A DNA stretch of 36,705 nucleotides from Gp6-AA40 sp050742535 (lineage in GTDB: Bacteria; Acidobacteriota; Vicinamibacteria; Vicinamibacterales; UBA2999), in contig JBOGIQ010000016.1 in NCBI GenBank assembly GCA_050742535.1, forward strand, positions 1-36,705. The letters are read 5' to 3'. Each line of letters opens with the position of its first letter. Position 1 is the stretch's first letter. The translations under genes and the position numbers were made by a program. Of this stretch, positions 1 through 9,195 are shown piece by piece. Under the pieces are notes generated by a model. It was given only the letters and a program-made list of their open reading frames with translations, was not told where the DNA came from and did not search any database.

Positions 1-1958
1 GTCTGCAGCAGCGCGAAGCGCGACGCGTTCAGGATCTTCGTCGCCAGCCGCCGCCCGACCTTCATCTGTCCCGGATCGAACGTCGTGTCGGCGCCCGGCC
101 GGCCGTTGGCCGCCCAGTAGCGCACGCCGTCCGAGCCGTGCTCCTCGAGCAGCGCCATCGGCGTGATGACGTTCCCCTTGGACTTCGACATCTTCTTCCG
201 GTCCGGATCGACCACGAAGCCGGAAATCGCGGCATGTGCCCACGGCAGCTGCTGATGTTCCAGCTCGGCACGCAGCACGGTGCTGAACAGCCACGTGCGG
301 ATGATGTCGTGCGCCTGGGGACGCAGGTCCATCGGGAATACGCGCGAGAACAGATCGGGATCCTCGAGCCAGCCGCCCGCGACCTGCGGCGTGAGCGAGG
401 ACGTCGCCCACGTATCCATCACGTCCGGATCGCCGGCAAAACCGTTCGGCTGGTCGCGCTGGTTCGGGGCGTAGCCGTCCGGGACGTCGGTCGACGGGTC
501 GATCGGCAGGCGCGACTCGTCCGGTACGAGTGGGTGGGCGTAGTCGCGGTTTCCGTCCGCGGTGACCGGATACCACACCGGAAAGGGCACGCCGAAGAAC
601 CGCTGCCGGCTGATGCACCAGTCGCCCGCCAGGCCGTTCACCCAGTTGTCATAGCGATGGCGCATGTATTCCGGATGCCATTGCAGCTCGCGGCCTCGTT
701 CGAGCAGGGCTTCCCGGAACTCCATCGTCTTGATGAACCACTGCCGGCTGGTGATGATCTCGAGCGGGCGATCGCCCTTCTCGTAGAACTTCACCGGATG
801 GGTGATCGGCTTCGGTTCGCCGATCAGATCGCCCGACTGCTGAAGCAGCTCGACGACCTTTACGCGCGCCTTCGCCGCTGACAGATTCACCAATTGGTCG
901 TACGCACCCTGCGCCACCGCGGCGTCACCCGTCTCCCATCCGGCGCCACCCCACGTCAGCTGACGGAACGCACCATTGGGCTGGAGGACCGCGCGAACCG
1001 GCAGCGACAGTTCGCGCCACCAGGTCACGTCCGTGAGGTCGCCAAACGTGCAGATCATGGCGATGCCGCTGCCCTTTTCCGGATCGGCAAGCGGATGTGC
1101 TTTCACCGGCACGGACACGCCAAACAGCGGCGTGACGACGTCCCTGCCGAACAACGGGCGATACCGCTCGTCGTCCGGATGCGCCACAAGCGCCACGCAG
1201 GCAGGAATCAGCTCCGGCCTCGTCGTCTCGATCTCTACGTGGAGTCCGGCTTCAGCCGGATTGCCTGCGATCGCGAACCGAATCCGGTGGTACGCGCCCG
1301 GCTGCTCGCGGTCTTCGAGCTCGGCCTGCGCGACCGCCGTCCGGAAATCGATATCCCAGAGCGTCGGCGCTTCGAGCTGGTAGGCGGCTCCGCGCTTCAG
1401 CAGCCGCAGAAACGACGCCTGCGACACGCGCTGCGCCGCGCGGCCGATGGTGGCGTAGGTGCGCGTCCAGTCCACCGACAGACCGAGGTACCGCCACAGC
1501 TGCTCGAAGACCTTCTCGTCTTCGACCGTCAGGCGGTTGCACAACTCGATGAAGTTCGGACGCGAGACCGAGATCGGCTGCTTGGGCGGTTTGTCCGGCG
1601 GCTGAAACGACGAATCGTACGGCAGTGACGGATCGCACCTGACGCCGTAGTAGTTCTGCACGCGGCGTTCCGTGGGCAGGCCGTTGTCATCCCAGCCCAT
1701 CGGATAGAACACTTCCTTGCCCCGCATGCGCTGAAAGCGGGCGACGATGTCGGTGTGGGTGAAGGAAAAGACGTGACCGATGTGCAGCGAGCCGCTGACG
1801 GTTGGCGGCGGCGTATCCACGGAATAGACATCCAGCCGCGTGCGGCTGCGGTCGAATCTATACGTACCGTTCTCTTCCCAACGCGCGTTCCATTTCGCCT
1901 CGAGGCCCTCCAGCGCCGGCTTCTCTGGCAGGGAAATCGGCTGATGCGTGTCCGGCAT
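1..1958 (-). CDS. valS: Valyl-tRNA synthetase, 3' end cut by window edge
   Basis: Class I aminoacyl-tRNA synthetase that charges tRNA-Val with valine in the cytoplasm. About 652 codons are visible; the C-terminal anticodon-binding and tail part lies outside the window. The HIGH motif is present as HIGH at residues 59-62 and the KMSKS motif follows KK near residue 589. The segment MGWDDNGLPTERRVQNYYG matches the archaeal/actinobacterial-type ValS rather than the E. coli type. The ATG shares its A with the TAA stop of the upstream response regulator (TAATG), which implies translational coupling. Residues about 232-240 (NPAEAGLH) are encoded by a palindromic repeat that also occurs in rluB and in an intergenic region of this window. 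The family assignment is secure. Confidence 0.96.
   Translation of the reverse strand, partial: MPDTHQPISLPEKPALEGLEAKWNARWEENGTYRFDRSRTRLDVYSVDTPPPTVSGSLHIGHVFSFTHTDIVARFQRMRGKEVFYPMGWDDNGLPTERRVQNYYGVRCDPSLPYDSSFQPPDKPPKQPISVSRPNFIELCNRLTVEDEKVFEQLWRYLGLSVDWTRTYATIGRAAQRVSQASFLRLLKRGAAYQLEAPTLWDIDFRTAVAQAELEDREQPGAYHRIRFAIAGNPAEAGLHVEIETTRPELIPACVALVAHPDDERYRPLFGRDVVTPLFGVSVPVKAHPLADPEKGSGIAMICTFGDLTDVTWWRELSLPVRAVLQPNGAFRQLTWGGAGWETGDAAVAQGAYDQLVNLSAAKARVKVVELLQQSGDLIGEPKPITHPVKFYEKGDRPLEIITSRQWFIKTMEFREALLERGRELQWHPEYMRHRYDNWVNGLAGDWCISRQRFFGVPFPVWYPVTADGNRDYAHPLVPDESRLPIDPSTDVPDGYAPNQRDQPNGFAGDPDVMDTWATSSLTPQVAGGWLEDPDLFSRVFPMDLRPQAHDIIRTWLFSTVLRAELEHQQLPWAHAAISGFVVDPDRKKMSKSKGNVITPMALLEEHGSDGVRYWAANGRPGADTTFDPGQMKVGRRLATKILNASRFALLQ
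1238..1265. repeat. Palindromic repeat element inside valS
   Basis: A 28-bp element with core CCGGCTTCAGCCGG (a near-perfect palindrome) flanked by GGAGTC and ATTGCC. Read in the valS frame it gives NPAEAGLH. A related copy lies in rluB (28295-28321; 25 of 27 positions identical) and three copies lie together at 15798-15880. It sits just before the EIETTRPE segment, in what looks like a variable loop of ValS. Confidence 0.8.
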
Positions 1959-2698
1959 TACTCGATTCTATTTCTCCTGCGCAGCCGGCCGATCTCCTCG
2001 GGGATGTTCACCGAGGAGGCGTCGCGCTCGCCCTGCTCGACCTCCAGAAACAGCCTGAACAGGTCGGCAATCGGGTTTCGCGACTCGGCCTCGAACTCGG
2101 GTTCGGGCGCCGTGAAGGGGGCCGGTGTTTCCTGCGCCGGCGCTGCCGGCGCCGGCGGCGTCAGATGCGGAAACGGCCGCGGCGGCGTCTGCGCCCGTGT
2201 CGCGAACGCCACGTCGAGCCGGTCGAAGTATTCGTCGAGCGATTCCTCGGATCGATCCGCTTTCACGGTCTCCACCGCATCCGGGATGGGCGGCCGCGCC
2301 ACGGCTGCCGGCGCCGCCGCCGGACGGCGCTCCCCGTCGATCAGCTCACGTACCCGGGCGATCACTTCGTGGGTCTCGAACGGCTTGACCAGCACGCCGT
2401 CGCATTTCACCCGCCTGGCGCGCTCCTCGTCCACCGGCTCGAATGCGCCGGCCAGCAGCAGCACGGGCACGTTCGCCAGCGTCGGGTGCTCCTTCACGAA
2501 CGCCGCCACCTCGTAGCCGTTCTTCTTCGGCATCGCGATGTCGGCCAGGACGATATCCGGCGCGTCGGTGGACATGTGGGCGATCGCCTGCTCGCCGTCA
2601 CTGACGGTCACCACGTCGATGTCTTCACCCGAGAACGTCAGTTCGACGACGCGCTGGATCGTCACGCTGTCGTCGGCCAGCAGCAGCTTACGCTTCAC
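1958..2698 (-). CDS. Response regulator with receiver domain and Pro/Ala-rich tail
   Basis: A 246-residue protein. The N-terminal receiver domain (about residues 1-125) has the acidic pair D9-D10, phosphoacceptor D53 (in LADIAMPKKNGYEV) and conserved K105 (KPF). Alanine 83 replaces the usual Thr/Ser of the switch position, followed by GAFEPVDEE, a signature I associate with FrzS-like and acidobacterial receivers. The remainder is Pro/Ala-rich and probably disordered, with a short acidic/basic C-terminus and no DNA-binding or enzymatic output domain. The GTG start overlaps the stop of the B12-binding subunit (GTGA) and the stop overlaps the valS start, so it is translated within the mutase-valS chain. 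The signalling output is unknown; a protein-interaction role is inference. Confidence 0.87.
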   Translation of the reverse strand: MKRKLLLADDSVTIQRVVELTFSGEDIDVVTVSDGEQAIAHMSTDAPDIVLADIAMPKKNGYEVAAFVKEHPTLANVPVLLLAGAFEPVDEERARRVKCDGVLVKPFETHEVIARVRELIDGERRPAAAPAAVARPPIPDAVETVKADRSEESLDEYFDRLDVAFATRAQTPPRPFPHLTPPAPAAPAQETPAPFTAPEPEFEAESRNPIADLFRLFLEVEQGERDASSVNIPEEIGRLRRRNRIE

Positions 2699-3122
2699 CG
2701 ATTTGCTCCAGACCTCTCCGGCAGCGCCGCGCGGTCGCGCGCGTGCCGCGTAATGAACTCGACAATCGCCTGCATCGGCGTGCCGGGCAGGAAAATTCCG
2801 GTGATGCCGATGGCATTGAGCTTCGGAATGTCGACATCCGGAATGATACCGCCCACAACGACGATGACATCGTCCATGCCCCGCTCGCGCAGGAGCTCCA
2901 TGATCCGCGGACAGATGTGCATGTGCGCGCCAGACAGGATCGACAGGCCGATGACGCCCGCGTCCTCCTGCAGCGCCGCCGCCACGATCTGCTCCGGCGT
3001 CTGCCGCAGCCCCGTGTAAATGACTTCCATGCCGGCATCGCGAAGCGCCCGGGCGATGACCTTGGCGCCGCGATCGTGGCCGTCGAGGCCCGGCTTGGCG
3101 ATGACGACTCGGATGGTTCGCA

Positions 3123-3123
<1 letters not shown>
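2695..3123 (-). CDS. Cobalamin-binding (small) subunit of acyl-CoA mutase
   Basis: A 142-residue B12-binding subunit of a split methylmalonyl/isobutyryl-CoA-type mutase. It carries the base-off cobalamin motif DxHxxG (D14-G-H16-D-R-G19; H16 is the lower cobalt ligand), then the SxL motif (LSILSG) and GG motif (VVVGGIIP). I place the start at the ATG at 3123 because it overlaps the stop of the large subunit (TGATG) and the conserved fold begins directly (MRTIRVVIAKPGLDGHDRG); a longer in-frame start would only add a basic stretch copied from the mutase 3' end. It should pair with the product of the preceding gene. The substrate depends on that large subunit. Confidence 0.93.
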
Positions 3124-4721
<1,598 letters not shown>

Positions 4722-4734
4722 AGACGAATTCTAC

Positions 4735-4832
4735 CGTTCCCGGTTCCCGGTTCCGGCTGCCGGGCTCGTGTTCGCTGTTCGGTTCGCGGTTCGCTGTTCG
4801 GTTCGTGGTTCGCGGTTCGTGGTTCGTGTGTC
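4735..4832. repeat. GGTTCG word array, left arm
   Basis: About 100 bp made almost wholly of reiterated GGTTCC, GGTTCG, TGTTCG and CGGTTCG words. The complement (CGAACC, GAACC) recurs at 5387-5450, so the two arrays form inverted arms around the four-helix-bundle coding region. It also contains the short upstream region of the mutase gene. Confidence 0.8.
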
Positions 4833-4960
4833 GGCGGAGCCCGTGGCAAGAACTGCGTAGAACGAGGCTCGAGCGGCTGTCGCCGACTGCGTACAATTTC
4901 TGACATCGCAGTCGACTTACGCTCATTTCACGTCGGCATGAGTGATGCCACTGGCCGCGC

Positions 4961-6730
4961 ATGGCTCAGGGAGTACAGCGGCTCACCGATCTGCGCGCAT
5001 GGCAGGCGTGCGTGACCTACAAGCGAGCGATATACCGGGTCTGCGAGAAGGAACCTCTAGTCAACGATTGGAAGCGCCGTGGACAACTGGAAGAATCAGT
5101 GGCAGGGCCGCCAGGACATCTGGCCGAAGGTTTCGGACGGTTCAGTCCCCTTGACTTCGCCCGTTTCGTCGCGATCGCACGTGCATCGCTGCTCGAGTCG
5201 CAGAACCCTCTGATTGATCTGGTCGATCGCGGGTATATATCCGACGAGCAACGAACGGCGCTGAACGCGCTGGCCGAAAGCGCACTGCAGGAGGTGACTG
5301 GCCTGCTGGAATATCTGCAGTCGCCTGAGGCCGCGCGAAATGCGCAGCGCGCGCGTGAACGCGGAATTGCCCGGCGTACCGCGCGGAGAACCGGAGCCTC
5401 TAACCCCGAACCGAGAACCGAACTCGAACACGAACGCGGAAGAGAGAACCAGGAAGAGGGAACGGCAGATAATGTCCTCGTGCCTGAACACGGACCTCTG
5501 TTCGCCGCGATGCTGCACGAGTTCGATGGCGCCGCGCGGATCCTCAACCTCGAACCGGGCATCTGGCGGATTCTGACGCACCCCAAGCGGCAGATCGTCG
5601 TCTCGTGCCCTGTCCAGATGGACAGCGGCGAGATCGAGGTGTTTACCGGCTACCGCGTGCAGTACAACATCACGCTCGGCCCGGCGAAGGGCGGGATCCG
5701 CTACCACCCGGACGTCTCGCTCGATGAAGTGACGGCGCTGGCGGCGTGGATGACGTGGAAGTGCGCCGTGGCGCACATCCCGTTCGGCGGCGGCAAAGGC
5801 GGCATCGTCTGCGATCCGACGCGCATGTCCAAACGCGAGCTGGAGGCGCTGACGCGGCGGTATATCGCCGAAATCATGGACGCGATTGGGCCTGAGAAGG
5901 ACGTGCCCGCCCCCGACGTCAACACCAACGATCAGGTGATGGCGTGGATCATGGACACCTACAGCATGCACGTCGGCCACACCGCGACGGCGGTGGTCAC
6001 CGGCAAGCCGGTCGAACTGGGTGGATCGCTCGGGCGGCGCGAAGCCACCGGTCGCGGCGTCATGATCGTGACGCGCGAGGCCGCGAAGCATCTCGGTATC
6101 GACATCAACGGCGCCACGATCGCCATCCAGGGGTTCGGCAATGTCGGCTCGGTGTCCGCCGAACTGCTAGCCGCGGCCGGGGCGCGCATCGTCGCGGTCA
6201 CGGACTGGAAGGGCGGGGTCTACAACGAGAAGGGGCTGGACATTGCCGCGCTCGTCGAGCACACGCGGCAGCACAAGACCGTCGCCGGGTTCGCCGGCGG
6301 CACACCGCTCGCCAACGACGAGCTCTGGGAGCTGGACGTCGACGTGCTGATTCCCGCCGCGCTGGAGAATCAGATCACGATGGACAACGCGCCGAAGATT
6401 CGCGCGCGGATTCTCACCGAAGGGGCGAACGGGCCGACGACCCCCGATGCGCACGACCACCTGCACAAGCGCGGCGTCTTCGTCATCCCGGACATTTTGG
6501 CCAACGCCGGCGGGGTCACGGTGTCGTACTTCGAATGGGTGCAGGATCGCTACGGGTACTTCTGGGATCTGACGGATGTGAACTCCCGGCTCGAGAAGAA
6601 GATGTGCGAGGCGTTCGACGACGTCCTGCAGACGTCGCTGCGGCACAACGTCGACCTGCGCACGGCGGCGTATGTCGTGGCGGTCGCACGCGTCGGAACC
6701 GTCACGAAGATGCGCGGGATGTATGCGTAG
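4961..6730 (+). CDS. gdhA: Glu/Leu/Phe/Val dehydrogenase with N-terminal four-helix-bundle (IVP/S23) domain
   Basis: An open frame of 589 residues in two parts. Residues about 8-125 are a four-helix-bundle protein of the 23S rRNA intervening-sequence (IVP/S23) family, with LRAWQACVTYKRAIYRV and the hallmark LAEGFGRFSPLDFARF. Residues about 126-170 are a low-complexity linker encoded by the GAACC array. From about residue 174 on it is a complete glutamate dehydrogenase: GPAKGGIRYHP, catalytic-lysine region PFGGGKGGI (near residue 280), Rossmann motif GFGNVGS (near residue 391), and NAGGVTVSYFEW. The GDH part interconverts glutamate and 2-oxoglutarate. From GTG 5480 the GDH would be 416 residues, the usual family length, so separate translation from 5480 is plausible; an AGGAAGAGGG stretch lies upstream of it but is poorly spaced. 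No stop separates the parts, so a real fusion cannot be excluded. Confidence 0.88.
   Translation: MAQGVQRLTDLRAWQACVTYKRAIYRVCEKEPLVNDWKRRGQLEESVAGPPGHLAEGFGRFSPLDFARFVAIARASLLESQNPLIDLVDRGYISDEQRTALNALAESALQEVTGLLEYLQSPEAARNAQRARERGIARRTARRTGASNPEPRTELEHERGRENQEEGTADNVLVPEHGPLFAAMLHEFDGAARILNLEPGIWRILTHPKRQIVVSCPVQMDSGEIEVFTGYRVQYNITLGPAKGGIRYHPDVSLDEVTALAAWMTWKCAVAHIPFGGGKGGIVCDPTRMSKRELEALTRRYIAEIMDAIGPEKDVPAPDVNTNDQVMAWIMDTYSMHVGHTATAVVTGKPVELGGSLGRREATGRGVMIVTREAAKHLGIDINGATIAIQGFGNVGSVSAELLAAAGARIVAVTDWKGGVYNEKGLDIAALVEHTRQHKTVAGFAGGTPLANDELWELDVDVLIPAALENQITMDNAPKIRARILTEGANGPTTPDAHDHLHKRGVFVIPDILANAGGVTVSYFEWVQDRYGYFWDLTDVNSRLEKKMCEAFDDVLQTSLRHNVDLRTAAYVVAVARVGTVTKMRGMYA
5387..5450. 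repeat. GAACC word array, right arm, in frame
   Basis: Reiterated GAACC, CGAACC and CGAAC words that lie inside the open frame and encode a linker rich in Pro, Glu and Arg (ASNPEPRTELEHERGREN). Inverted relative to the array at 4735-4832. Confidence 0.8.
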
Positions 6731-6812
6731 GCTGGGTAGCCTGGGTAGCTGGGTGGCCTGGGTAACTGGGTTGCCTGGGTAGCCTGGGTAGCTGGGTTGC
6801 CTCGGTGGCTAC
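6731..6812. repeat. TGGGTAGCC word array between convergent genes
   Basis: Eighty-odd bases of near-tandem GGGTAGCCT, GGGTAGCT, GGGTTGCCT and GGGTGGCCT words, filling the whole space between the stop codons of gdhA (plus) and the methyltransferase (minus). The same word family recurs at 23583-23687 and 24452-24502. Confidence 0.85.
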
Positions 6813-7463
6813 CTAGTCCAGCTGGGCGCGAACGAGCATCTGCTTCGCGAGCGGTTTCCACGGCAGGCGCAGATAGAGCCGGATCAGCCAGGGCCACACC
6901 GGCAGTGCGCTCTTCAGCGAGAACGGCAGGAATCCCGGCACGCACTCGATGACGCGCCAGCCGTGCGCGTCCAGGAAATCGCGGAGGCTCACGTCCGAAT
7001 ACACCGTGACGTGCGTGTAGTCGTCGAAGTACTCACGGTAGGCCCGGCGATAGTTGGGCTGAAGAATGTTCAACGTCGCCCCAGGCTTCCCCTTCGTTCG
7101 CAGCTGCGCGAGCACGTCGGCGAACTGCGCCTGCGTCAGGTGTTCGAACAGGTTGCTCGCGAAGACGAAGTCAACGGAAGTATCCGGGAGAAAGGCGAGG
7201 TCGGTCACGGACCCGACGTGTGCCGTCACACCGCTCTGGACATGCTCCGGCAGCCCCGGCCAGAGATCCACCGCCGTGCGCGTCCGGCAGCGGACGTTGT
7301 TGATGAAGTTCGCGTAGCCGGCCCCGAGCTCCAGGACATGGAACTCGGGCCGGATCAACCGCTGGAAGTAGCTGCCGCACAGCGTCGCCCAGAGTGTTTC
7401 CCGGTTGGCATCGGGCGCGAAGCGCGTACGCCGGTAACCTTCGTCAGTCAGGTTCGTGGCCAT
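6813..7463 (-). CDS. Class I SAM-dependent methyltransferase
   Basis: A 216-residue protein with the SAM-binding glycine motif VLELGAGYANF at residues 43-53, an acidic motif II region (TAVDLWPG) and FVFASNLFEHL, the post-I segment typical of Methyltransf_11/23-type enzymes acting on small molecules or glycans. The C-terminus has a hydrophobic segment (LPVWPWLIRLYLRL), which suggests membrane association. It follows the polytopic membrane protein by 63 bp on the same strand, so a role in glycan or lipid modification is possible, but the substrate is unknown. A small GC-rich inverted repeat lies in the 63-bp gap. Confidence 0.85.
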   Translation of the reverse strand: MATNLTDEGYRRTRFAPDANRETLWATLCGSYFQRLIRPEFHVLELGAGYANFINNVRCRTRTAVDLWPGLPEHVQSGVTAHVGSVTDLAFLPDTSVDFVFASNLFEHLTQAQFADVLAQLRTKGKPGATLNILQPNYRRAYREYFDDYTHVTVYSDVSLRDFLDAHGWRVIECVPGFLPFSLKSALPVWPWLIRLYLRLPWKPLAKQMLVRAQLD

Positions 7464-7526
7464 TCGAACGTCATCCCCCAGTCATCGCATCCCGACGCGC
7501 GCGGCGGGCCGGCGGAAAGCCCGGCA

Positions 7527-9155
7527 TCACTGCGGCGCAAAGAGCACGCGGCTCAACGCCATCGCGTCTTCGGGTGTCATGGTCGTAAGGGTGGCAACGG
7601 GTTTCCCCAGCGCCGCCTCGATTTGCTGTTTCAACAGGGACCCATTCACGGATCGCTGGTAGAGTCGAGGGTTTCCATTTCGCTCGAATTCGACGTACGT
7701 GACCGGCTGCGCCACAGTCGCGTCGAACAGCATCGTCACCGCTCCCTTGCGTGCGGCCCACCATTGATCCGGCGGGCAGCAGTAGGTCGGCGGCCGCTCG
7801 ACGATGCGGAATGCCTGATTCAGATCCTCGTCAGTGAACGGAGGCTGCGCCGCAAAGGGCGTGGCCCACGACCAGAACCATCCCTCGCGATAGAACTCGG
7901 GCACACTCATGAGCACGATGCTCCCGCGTGGGACCGACTGCGGCAGCCTGGCCAGGGCCGACGCGAACCTGTGCGACTCCAACCCGCTCGCGACCCACTT
8001 CGACACATTCCAGATGGCGGCCACCGCGTAGAGCGCAATCAGCATCCCGGCGAGCGCCGCGCGGGTCCTCCGGCGGCGACCCTCGTCCGCCGCGGCGGGC
8101 AGAACGAGCGACGCCATGGCGATGCTCACCCCGGCAGCCGTGATGTACAGGTGGCGCGCCGAGACATACGTCACCACCATCGGCGCAATCGTGATCGCAT
8201 ACCAGGCCACGCCGAAGAACGCCACGCGCCGTATCGTGTCTCTGAACACCCGGCGTCTGGCGAGGGCCCAGCCGGCGCACACCAGCACGGCCAGAATCGT
8301 CACCGCCTCGGTAAGCGTCCGCACCAGCCGCGGCGCCGTGTTCGGGCTCGGCAGCATTTCGCGGAAATAGCGATCCTGCCGGCCGATGAACTCGTTGATG
8401 GCCGCGAGCGTCACGAGGTCTTCACGCAAGGCGTTGCCGAACAACGTGTGGCGCAGCCCCACATACAGTGCCGCGAGAACGACGAACGGGATGTGCGGCC
8501 AGATTCGCGAAAGCGCCCGCGTGCGCGCGGCTTCGGTTGAAGCGGGCCACAGCAGGTCAAAGGCGACGAGCAGAACTGGAAGCGTCACCACGGACTGCTT
8601 CGCAAACAGTCCGCACACGAACAACAGCCACGCCGCGAACAGCCAGGCACGACGCGCCGCGAGCCGGAACCGCACGAAGCACAGGAACGCCCCCAGATAG
8701 AACAGCGACGCGATCGAATCGACGCGCCCGCTGATCCAGGCAATCGGCTCGGCGTGACTCGGCATCAGCGCAAAGAACGACGCGGCCAGGACCGCGAACA
8801 TCGGCTCCTGTGGAGCGACCGACCGGGCAATGGCCAGGACGAGCAGTGCGTTCAGGATGTGGAGGATGACGTTGGTGGCGTGGTAGCCGCTGACGTTGAC
8901 GGAACCGTAGACACGAGCGTCGAGCCGGTAGCTGAACGCGAGAAACGGCCGCAGTTCGTCGAGGACCGTGCCGTAGATCCCTTCGGTCCAGTCCGAGACG
9001 AAATACGTCAGGAACCGATCGATGGGCAGGCCATGCAGGTGCTGGATGAGTCCGAAGTCGTCGCCGAGAAAGTAGTTGTCGCTCCGGATCGTCTGCAGAC
9101 CGACGGCCAGACACAGCGCGACGATGACCGCGCACGACCACCACGCGGTCCGCAT
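7527..9155 (-). CDS. Polytopic membrane protein, GT-C glycosyltransferase-like
   Basis: A 542-residue membrane protein with roughly ten hydrophobic helices followed by a soluble C-terminal domain of about 130 residues. An N-terminal helix leads to GDDFGLIQHL (D32-D33), which resembles the Asp pair in the first periplasmic loop of GT-C enzymes that use polyprenyl-phosphate sugars. The segment HATNVILHILNALLVLAIAR and the pattern ALMPSHAEPIAWISGRVD resemble TMTC/ArnT-like bacterial proteins. I chose ATG 9155 because longer frames run into the VWA gene; GTG 9185 is an alternative. It follows the VWA gene by 40 bp. The enzymatic activity is inference. Confidence 0.75.
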   Translation of the reverse strand: MRTAWWSCAVIVALCLAVGLQTIRSDNYFLGDDFGLIQHLHGLPIDRFLTYFVSDWTEGIYGTVLDELRPFLAFSYRLDARVYGSVNVSGYHATNVILHILNALLVLAIARSVAPQEPMFAVLAASFFALMPSHAEPIAWISGRVDSIASLFYLGAFLCFVRFRLAARRAWLFAAWLLFVCGLFAKQSVVTLPVLLVAFDLLWPASTEAARTRALSRIWPHIPFVVLAALYVGLRHTLFGNALREDLVTLAAINEFIGRQDRYFREMLPSPNTAPRLVRTLTEAVTILAVLVCAGWALARRRVFRDTIRRVAFFGVAWYAITIAPMVVTYVSARHLYITAAGVSIAMASLVLPAAADEGRRRRTRAALAGMLIALYAVAAIWNVSKWVASGLESHRFASALARLPQSVPRGSIVLMSVPEFYREGWFWSWATPFAAQPPFTDEDLNQAFRIVERPPTYCCPPDQWWAARKGAVTMLFDATVAQPVTYVEFERNGNPRLYQRSVNGSLLKQQIEAALGKPVATLTTMTPEDAMALSRVLFAPQ

Positions 9156-9195
9156 GGACGTCGGTGCGGCAGGAGCGTCGTGCACGGAGCTTAGT

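Larger units (their letters stand above)
4735..5450 (+). other. Four-helix-bundle gene bracketed by inverted word arrays (possible mobile unit)
   Basis: A roughly 0.7-kb unit: left GGTTCG array, a spacer of about 130 bp, the four-helix-bundle coding region (4961 to about 5325), then an inverted GAACC array. In 23S rRNA intervening sequences the same protein family is encoded between complementary ends that pair into a stem, so the layout is analogous, although here it lies outside rRNA. The mobile interpretation is inference; I see no target-site duplication. Confidence 0.45.

Noticed and set aside
5340..5576. Alternative ATG at 5472 for glutamate dehydrogenase.
   Set aside because: It is in another frame and gives a short Cys/Ser-rich product without homology; the in-frame GTG at 5480 is the better separate start.
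6731..6812. CRISPR-like array.
   Set aside because: The units are 7-10 bp words without unique spacers, and there are no cas genes; the same applies to the other word arrays.
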